Below are positions 50,475 to 54,512 of a stretch of 54,512 nt of DNA, one piece after another (positions within the stretch are counted from its first letter, which is position 1; each line of letters begins with the position of its first letter). The notes below the pieces were generated by a model. The model had not been told where the DNA came from and made no database searches. It saw only the letters and a list, made by a program, of their open reading frames with translations. Location: the NCBI GenBank assembly GCA_046756565.1, contig JBHHWO010000010.1, positions 1 to 54,512 on the forward strand, read 5' to 3'. Origin of the DNA: CALZIK01 sp046756565 (GTDB lineage Bacteria; Acidobacteriota; Thermoanaerobaculia; Multivoradales; JAHEKO01). The position numbers and the translations under genes were made by a program.

Positions 50475-51530
50475 ATGCAGCTTGGCATCGTCGGCTTCCC
50501 CAAGGCCGGAAAAACCACCCTCTTCAACCTGCTCACCCACTCTCACGAGGCGACGGACAAGTTCTCGGTAAGCTCGGAGGCGCACCTGGCGATCTGCAAG
50601 GTTCCGGATGAGCGGCTGGAGAAGCTCACTGCGCTCTTCAACCCCAAGAAAAGCACACCGGCCACGGTCCAGTTCGTAGACATCCCCGGCGTGACCAAGC
50701 AAGAAGGCTCGGCGGATCTCAACCTCACGCAGCTCAAGGAGGTCGACGCCTTGGTTCACGTGGTTCGAGCGTTCGAGGACGAGGAGATCCCCCACCCCGA
50801 GGGCTCGGTGGACGCCGCTCGGGACCTGGCGTCGCTCGACCTCGAGTTGATCTTCGCGGATCTGGAGCTGGTCGAGCGTCGGATCGACCGAGTCGAAAAG
50901 AACAAGAAACGCGGTCTTTCGCCGGACGAGACCCGCGAGCTAGAGCTCCTTGTCGAGACGATCAGGCCGGCGCTCGAGAAGGAAACGCCGCTCCGCCAGA
51001 TCGAGCTCGAAGACAACGACGAGAAGCGGCTGCGCGGCTTCCAGCTCCTCTCCGCCAAGCCCCTCCTGGTGGTATGGAATGTCGGCGACAGCGACCTGGG
51101 CTCGGAGCCGCCGGACGCCGGGCGCGACGTTCAGACCCTGGTCATGAGCTTGCCGATCGAAGAGGAGATCTCGGAGCTGCCCGAAGACGAGCAGAAGGAG
51201 TTCCTCGCCGATCTGGGTCTCGACGAGCCGAGCCTGGAACGGGCGATCCGGGCGAGTTACGAGCTACTCGGGCTCATCTCGTTCTTCACCGTCGGCGAGG
51301 ACGAATGCCGCGCCTGGACTATCCGCGCGGGCACCGTCGCCCACAAAGCGGCCGGTACGATCCACTCCGATCTCGAGCGCGGCTTCATCCGCGCCGAGGT
51401 GGTCAAGTGGGACACGCTCCTGGAGCACGGCTCGATGGCCAGGTGCCGGGAGGCTGGAGTGCTCAGGCTGGAGGGCAAGGAGCATGTCCTGGCGGACGGA
51501 GATGTGATGCATGTCCGCTTCAACATCTGA
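50475..51530 (+). CDS. ychF: YchF/OLA1-family GTPase/ATPase
   Basis: A protein of 351 residues, the normal length. G1 is GFPKAGKTTLFN (residues 7-18), G3 DIPG in FVDIPGVTKQEG, a coiled-coil insert (IDRVEKNKKRGLSPDETREL), and a C-terminal TGS domain (ISFFTVGEDECRAWTIRAGT ... GKEHVLADGDVMHVRFNI). YchF is a universally conserved, ribosome-associated protein that hydrolyses ATP. The G4 NKxD is changed, as expected for the ATP-preferring family. Confidence 0.93.
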   Translation: MQLGIVGFPKAGKTTLFNLLTHSHEATDKFSVSSEAHLAICKVPDERLEKLTALFNPKKSTPATVQFVDIPGVTKQEGSADLNLTQLKEVDALVHVVRAFEDEEIPHPEGSVDAARDLASLDLELIFADLELVERRIDRVEKNKKRGLSPDETRELELLVETIRPALEKETPLRQIELEDNDEKRLRGFQLLSAKPLLVVWNVGDSDLGSEPPDAGRDVQTLVMSLPIEEEISELPEDEQKEFLADLGLDEPSLERAIRASYELLGLISFFTVGEDECRAWTIRAGTVAHKAAGTIHSDLERGFIRAEVVKWDTLLEHGSMARCREAGVLRLEGKEHVLADGDVMHVRFNI

Positions 51531-51531
51531 C

Positions 51532-51655
51532 TGTTGAGCCGCCAGCCCCGCATCTACGGCGTTGGACTCGCTCGGGGCTCCTTGACGTACTTCGTGTACG
51601 CCGGCGTCGCCCCTCGGTTCGTCCGCCTTGTAGCTGCAGGACTTCCGGCTCAACA
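51532..51655. repeat. Long imperfect intergenic hairpin element (putative repetitive extragenic element)
   Basis: TGTTGAGCCG (51532-51541) and CGGCTCAACA (51646-51655) are perfect 10-base inverted ends of a 124-base stretch. Within it are further nested arms: GCATCTAC-like with GTAGCTGC, GGGGC with GCCCC, and CGTAC-TTCGT-GTACG near the centre. The whole could fold as one long imperfect stem-loop directly after the ychF stop (51530). Architecture suggests a mobile or multi-copy extragenic palindrome, or an ncRNA/terminator. Only this copy was seen in the window. The remaining 51656-51820 holds nothing recognised. Confidence 0.65.
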
Positions 51656-51820
51656 GCCGAAGTGTGAAAGGACAGAGCGTCTCGGCAGTTGCAGGTCCCT
51701 TGGGCAACGCTAATTGATGCGCGATTCGAGCAACCCACCAAACAGAAGCGCAGCACATAGGCAACGTTGGCAGGCCCGACGCTCGGAGGCAACCCCGACC
51801 GCCAACGAGCCTCGCGCCCG

Positions 51821-52594
51821 CTACGCCAGGCTCTGATTGCGCATGCGCCGGAGCACCTCGGCGCCCAGCCGGCTGTAGGCATGCGCGCCCGGTGACCACC
51901 TCTCGTACTCGAAAATGGTCATCCCGGACCGGGTGGCCTCCGCCAGGGTGACGTTGACCGGAATCGTGGTGCGAAAGACCTTGCCGCTATGCTTGCGGCG
52001 AATCTTCCTGGACATCTCGTCGGTCATGTTGGTGCGGTGGTCGATCATCGTGATCAGGATTCCAAGCAACTTGGGCTGCCGCCGGAAGTAGCCGCGGACA
52101 CTCTCGATGCCTTCGAAGAAGCGATCGATGGCGTCGAAGGAAAGCTCATGGGGCAGCACCGGCAGGACATAGGCACGCGCGGCCGCCAGAGCGTTGATGG
52201 TCAGAAGCGACAGGCCGGGCGGGCAGTCGATGACGATGAAATCGTAGCGGCGCGCGATCGGTCGCAGAGTCTCGATCAACCGGCGCCCGCCGTTCTTCTT
52301 CCGCGCAAGGGCGATATCGACCTCCGCCAGAGCCATCGACCCGGTCAGCAGATCGAAGCGGTTGATTCCGGTGTCGACGAGCGCGTTGGCGACCGTGACC
52401 TTGCCCATCAGGATGTCGGCCATCGAAGGCTCGAGATCCTTCGGCGCCACTCCGAGAGAGGCCGAGGCCGAGCCCTGGGGGTCGAGATCCACCACCAACA
52501 CCCTGAGCTCGCTGTTGGCGAATGCCGCCGCCAGGTTGACCGCGGTCGTGGTCTTGCCGACGCCGCCTTTCACATTCGCGAGTGCCAGAATCAT
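51821..52594 (-). CDS. ParA/Soj-like MinD-superfamily ATPase
   Basis: A protein of 257 residues from ATG 52594 (AAAGGA seven bases upstream). Deviant Walker A KGGVGKTT (9-16), Walker A' LVVDLDPQGSAS, and FIVIDCPPGLSLLT (Walker B) identify a ParA ATPase. No ParB or parS-like gene adjoins, so it is an orphan; orphan ParAs position chromosomes, chemoreceptor arrays, carboxysomes or other cargo. Confidence 0.92.
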   Translation of the reverse strand: MILALANVKGGVGKTTTAVNLAAAFANSELRVLVVDLDPQGSASASLGVAPKDLEPSMADILMGKVTVANALVDTGINRFDLLTGSMALAEVDIALARKKNGGRRLIETLRPIARRYDFIVIDCPPGLSLLTINALAAARAYVLPVLPHELSFDAIDRFFEGIESVRGYFRRQPKLLGILITMIDHRTNMTDEMSRKIRRKHSGKVFRTTIPVNVTLAEATRSGMTIFEYERWSPGAHAYSRLGAEVLRRMRNQSLA

Positions 52595-52694
52595 AGGGAA
52601 GTCCTTTCTTTCGTGGACATTCGGGCCGTCGAGCTTACCAAGTGGCGGGTCGCTCGACGAGCTTTCACTTCCCGGTCCGATCGCTTCTCGATAG

Positions 52695-52725
52695 TCGACT
52701 TTCCTCGTCGGACGGCTGCTACAAT
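52695..52725 (+). promoter_or_regulatory. Promoter of the M28 peptidase gene
   Basis: TCGACT (52695-52700), 19-base spacer and TACAAT (52720-52725) preceded by TGC, giving an extended -10. Start near 52732 leaves ~29 bases with AAGGAG before ATG 52761. The 166-base divergent gap 52595-52760 shows no other feature. Confidence 0.5.
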
Positions 52726-52760
52726 CCGCGCGTTTCTTCACCCTTGCGGAAGGAGTTCGT

Positions 52761-54416
52761 ATGCAGCGCGCCACCGCCGCCGCCTTAGTCACAGTGTTCG
52801 TTGCCTTCACCGCTCAGGCCGAAGAGCCCATCGACTGGGACATGGTCAACAAGATCCGCGCCGAGGGCTTTCAGCGCTCGCAGGTCATGGACACCCTCCA
52901 GCACCTGACCGACCGCATCGGCCCGCGGCTCACCGGCTCGCCGGCGATGAAGAAGGCCAACGACTGGACGAAATGGCAGCTCGAGGACTGGGGACTCCAG
53001 AATGCACATCTGGACTCCTGGGGACCGTTTGGACGCGGCTGGTCCTTCGACCGGATCTCGGTTCACATGCTCTCTCCCCGCAAGACGCCGCTCCTGGCCT
53101 TGCCCAAGGCGTGGACGCCGGGCACCAGGAAGAAAGTCAAGGGTCTCGCGATTCACGCGGTACTCGAAGAGGACAAGGACCTCGAGAAACACAAGGGCAA
53201 GCTCAAGGACAAGATCGTCTTCATCGCCAAGTCCCGCGATCTCGAAGATCCCACGGCTCCCAAGTTCATTCGCTATTCCGATGACCAGCTCTACGACATC
53301 GTGGACTTCCCCATCCGGGAGCCGCGCGGGTTCGCCGAGCGCCGCAAGCGCATCAAAAAAAGCATCAAGTTCCGCAAGGCGCTCAACGAGTTCCTGGCTG
53401 AAGAGAAAGCGCTCGTGGTCGTCGACATCAGCTCGCGTGACGGCGGCACGATCCGGTTGAGCTCGGCCGGCTCCCGGGAGCCCGGCGAGAACGTCGGCGT
53501 TCCGACCATTGCGATGATGGCCGAGCACTACAACTGGGTACTGCGGCTGCTCGAAGACGATGTCGAAGTCGAGGTGGAGATAGACGTCAAGGCCAAGTTC
53601 TACGATGACGATCTCTTGGGCTACAACACGATAGCCGAGATCCCCGGCTCAGGCGTCGAGGAGGAGGTGGTGATGGTCGGTGGCCATCTCGACTCCTGGC
53701 ACGCCGGAGCGGGATCGAACGACAACGCCGCCGGCTGCGCCGTCGCCATGGAAGCGGTGCGAATCCTCCAGGCCCTGGGCATCGAGCCGAAGCGCACGAT
53801 TCGGATTGCGCTGTGGAGCGGCGAGGAGCAGGGACTCTGGGGCTCGATCGAATACGTCCGCGAGCACTTCGCCTCTCCGCCGAAGACCGACGACGAGACC
53901 GAGAAGAAGATGAGTCCCCTCCTGTGGAAGAAACAGTTTCCGCTCGAAATCAAGCCGGGCCACGAAAAGCTCTCCGCCTACTTCAACCTGGACAACGGCA
54001 GCGGCAGGATTCGCGGCGTCTACACTCAGGAGAACGCGGCCGCCTCGCCGATCTTCGAGGCCTGGCTCAGGCCCTTCCACGATCTGGGCGCCGACACGGT
54101 CACCAACCGCAACACCGGCGGCACCGACCACTTGCCGTTCGATGCGGTCGGCCTACCCGGCTTCCAATTCATCCAGGACGGCCTCGACTACCGGTCACAG
54201 ACTCACCACACGAATCTCGACACCTACGATCACTCCCGGGCCGAGGATCTCAAGCAGGCCTCGGTGGTGATGGCCTCCTTCCTCTACCACGCGGCCCAGC
54301 GCGACGAGCGCTTTCCCAGGGAGCCGATGCCGCAACCTCCGGTCGAAGACGCAGAGGATGACGAAGAAGAGGACGACCGGATTCAGAACGGCCGACACGG
54401 CGGTCGGCCACTGTAG
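52761..54416 (+). CDS. Secreted M28-family metallopeptidase with PA-like insert
   Basis: A protein of 551 residues, ATG preceded by AAGGAG. Signal peptide ~1-20. Residues ~25-110 include TDRIGPRLTGSPAMKKANDW; a PA-like insert spans ~110-250 with DKIVFIAKSRDLEDP. The M28 dizinc site is HLDSWHAGAGSNDNAAG, EEQGLWGS, FNLDNGSGR and GGTDHLPFD, with the final HTNLDTYDHS typical of the family. Probable aminopeptidase or carboxypeptidase for nutrient scavenging. The C-terminus is an acidic tail (EDAEDDEEEDDR). Confidence 0.93.
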   Translation: MQRATAAALVTVFVAFTAQAEEPIDWDMVNKIRAEGFQRSQVMDTLQHLTDRIGPRLTGSPAMKKANDWTKWQLEDWGLQNAHLDSWGPFGRGWSFDRISVHMLSPRKTPLLALPKAWTPGTRKKVKGLAIHAVLEEDKDLEKHKGKLKDKIVFIAKSRDLEDPTAPKFIRYSDDQLYDIVDFPIREPRGFAERRKRIKKSIKFRKALNEFLAEEKALVVVDISSRDGGTIRLSSAGSREPGENVGVPTIAMMAEHYNWVLRLLEDDVEVEVEIDVKAKFYDDDLLGYNTIAEIPGSGVEEEVVMVGGHLDSWHAGAGSNDNAAGCAVAMEAVRILQALGIEPKRTIRIALWSGEEQGLWGSIEYVREHFASPPKTDDETEKKMSPLLWKKQFPLEIKPGHEKLSAYFNLDNGSGRIRGVYTQENAAASPIFEAWLRPFHDLGADTVTNRNTGGTDHLPFDAVGLPGFQFIQDGLDYRSQTHHTNLDTYDHSRAEDLKQASVVMASFLYHAAQRDERFPREPMPQPPVEDAEDDEEEDDRIQNGRHGGRPL

Positions 54417-54427
54417 CCCTCGATGAC

Positions 54428-54512
54428 TCACTTGACGTAGAACGCCACGGCACCGGTGACTAGTGTCCCGTGCGGTAAGTTCGTTGCCACACCGAGAGCG
54501 GTGAAGCGTGCG
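54428..54512 (-). CDS. C-terminal end of a further protein (truncated by window edge)
   Basis: On the - strand the frame is open from the window edge to TGA at 54428-54430, encoding ~27 residues ending TNLPHGTLVTGAVAFYVK. The hydrophobic/beta alternation and clean stop 12 bases past the convergent M28 stop suggest a real gene end. From recall, LPxGxTVTGxxxYY-like endings occur in secreted beta-rich proteins of Acidobacteriota, but 27 residues are too few for identity. Confidence 0.4.
   Translation of the reverse strand, partial: ARFTALGVATNLPHGTLVTGAVAFYVK

Noticed and set aside
1..54512. tRNA, rRNA, insertion sequences, integrase or attachment sites
   Set aside because: None recognised on either strand by motif reading; small RNA genes cannot be excluded without a covariance search.

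Overview
This window comes from a high-GC Gram-negative bacterium. FadL-type and RND outer-envelope systems, TssJ-like and other lipoproteins, FG-GAP, PKD and TPR secreted proteins and an M28 peptidase together suggest an Acidobacteriota (Thermoanaerobaculia-like) or related soil or sediment lineage. The taxonomic call is inference.

Bases 1-19914 are the distal half of an extracellular contractile injection system (eCIS; Afp/PVC/Cis-type) operon, all on the + strand and tightly packed, with many 4-base start/stop overlaps. The order is: a Pro/Ala-rich protein cut by the window edge, a DUF4255 tail terminator, an AAA+ ATPase, a small conserved protein, a tube-associated protein, a LysM-like protein, a gp27-like hub, a gp5-like spike, a gp25 wedge, two baseplate-J proteins (the second with an inserted six-repeat beta-propeller), a tail-protein-I/beta-helix protein, a large DUF6519-LamG-Kelch protein and a PAAR tip. 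Sheath, inner tube and tape measure are not here and are presumably upstream of base 1. A zinc-ribbon methyltransferase and a B12-binding radical SAM enzyme follow.

Bases 22371-25890 look like the payload area: a two-TM (holin-like) protein and two convergent proteins sharing an eCIS-core (DUF4157) leader. One keeps HExxH and has a zinc-knuckle-like, very basic C-terminus. The other has lost HExxH and carries what reads as a pertussis-toxin-S1-type ADP-ribosyltransferase domain and a nuclear-localisation-like basic tail.

Bases 25983-33431 hold a four-PKD lipoprotein and, on the - strand, a three-gene operon encoding a TssJ-like lipoprotein, TssL/DotU and TssM/IcmF. This is the trans-envelope complex of type VI secretion, without any other T6SS gene. 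Its position beside an eCIS locus with DUF4157 cargo is the most unusual aspect of the window and suggests an envelope-docked or hybrid injection system.

Bases 33706-54512 look like ordinary chromosome: SPOR protein, FadL porin, phosphodiesterase-TPR lipoprotein, FG-GAP protein, a frameshifted small secreted protein, an RND efflux operon with two permeases, one adaptor and an embedded cytochrome P450, YchF GTPase, a long intergenic hairpin element, an orphan ParA-like ATPase, an M28 peptidase and the end of one more gene. No tRNA, rRNA, CRISPR array, transposase or integrase was recognised.
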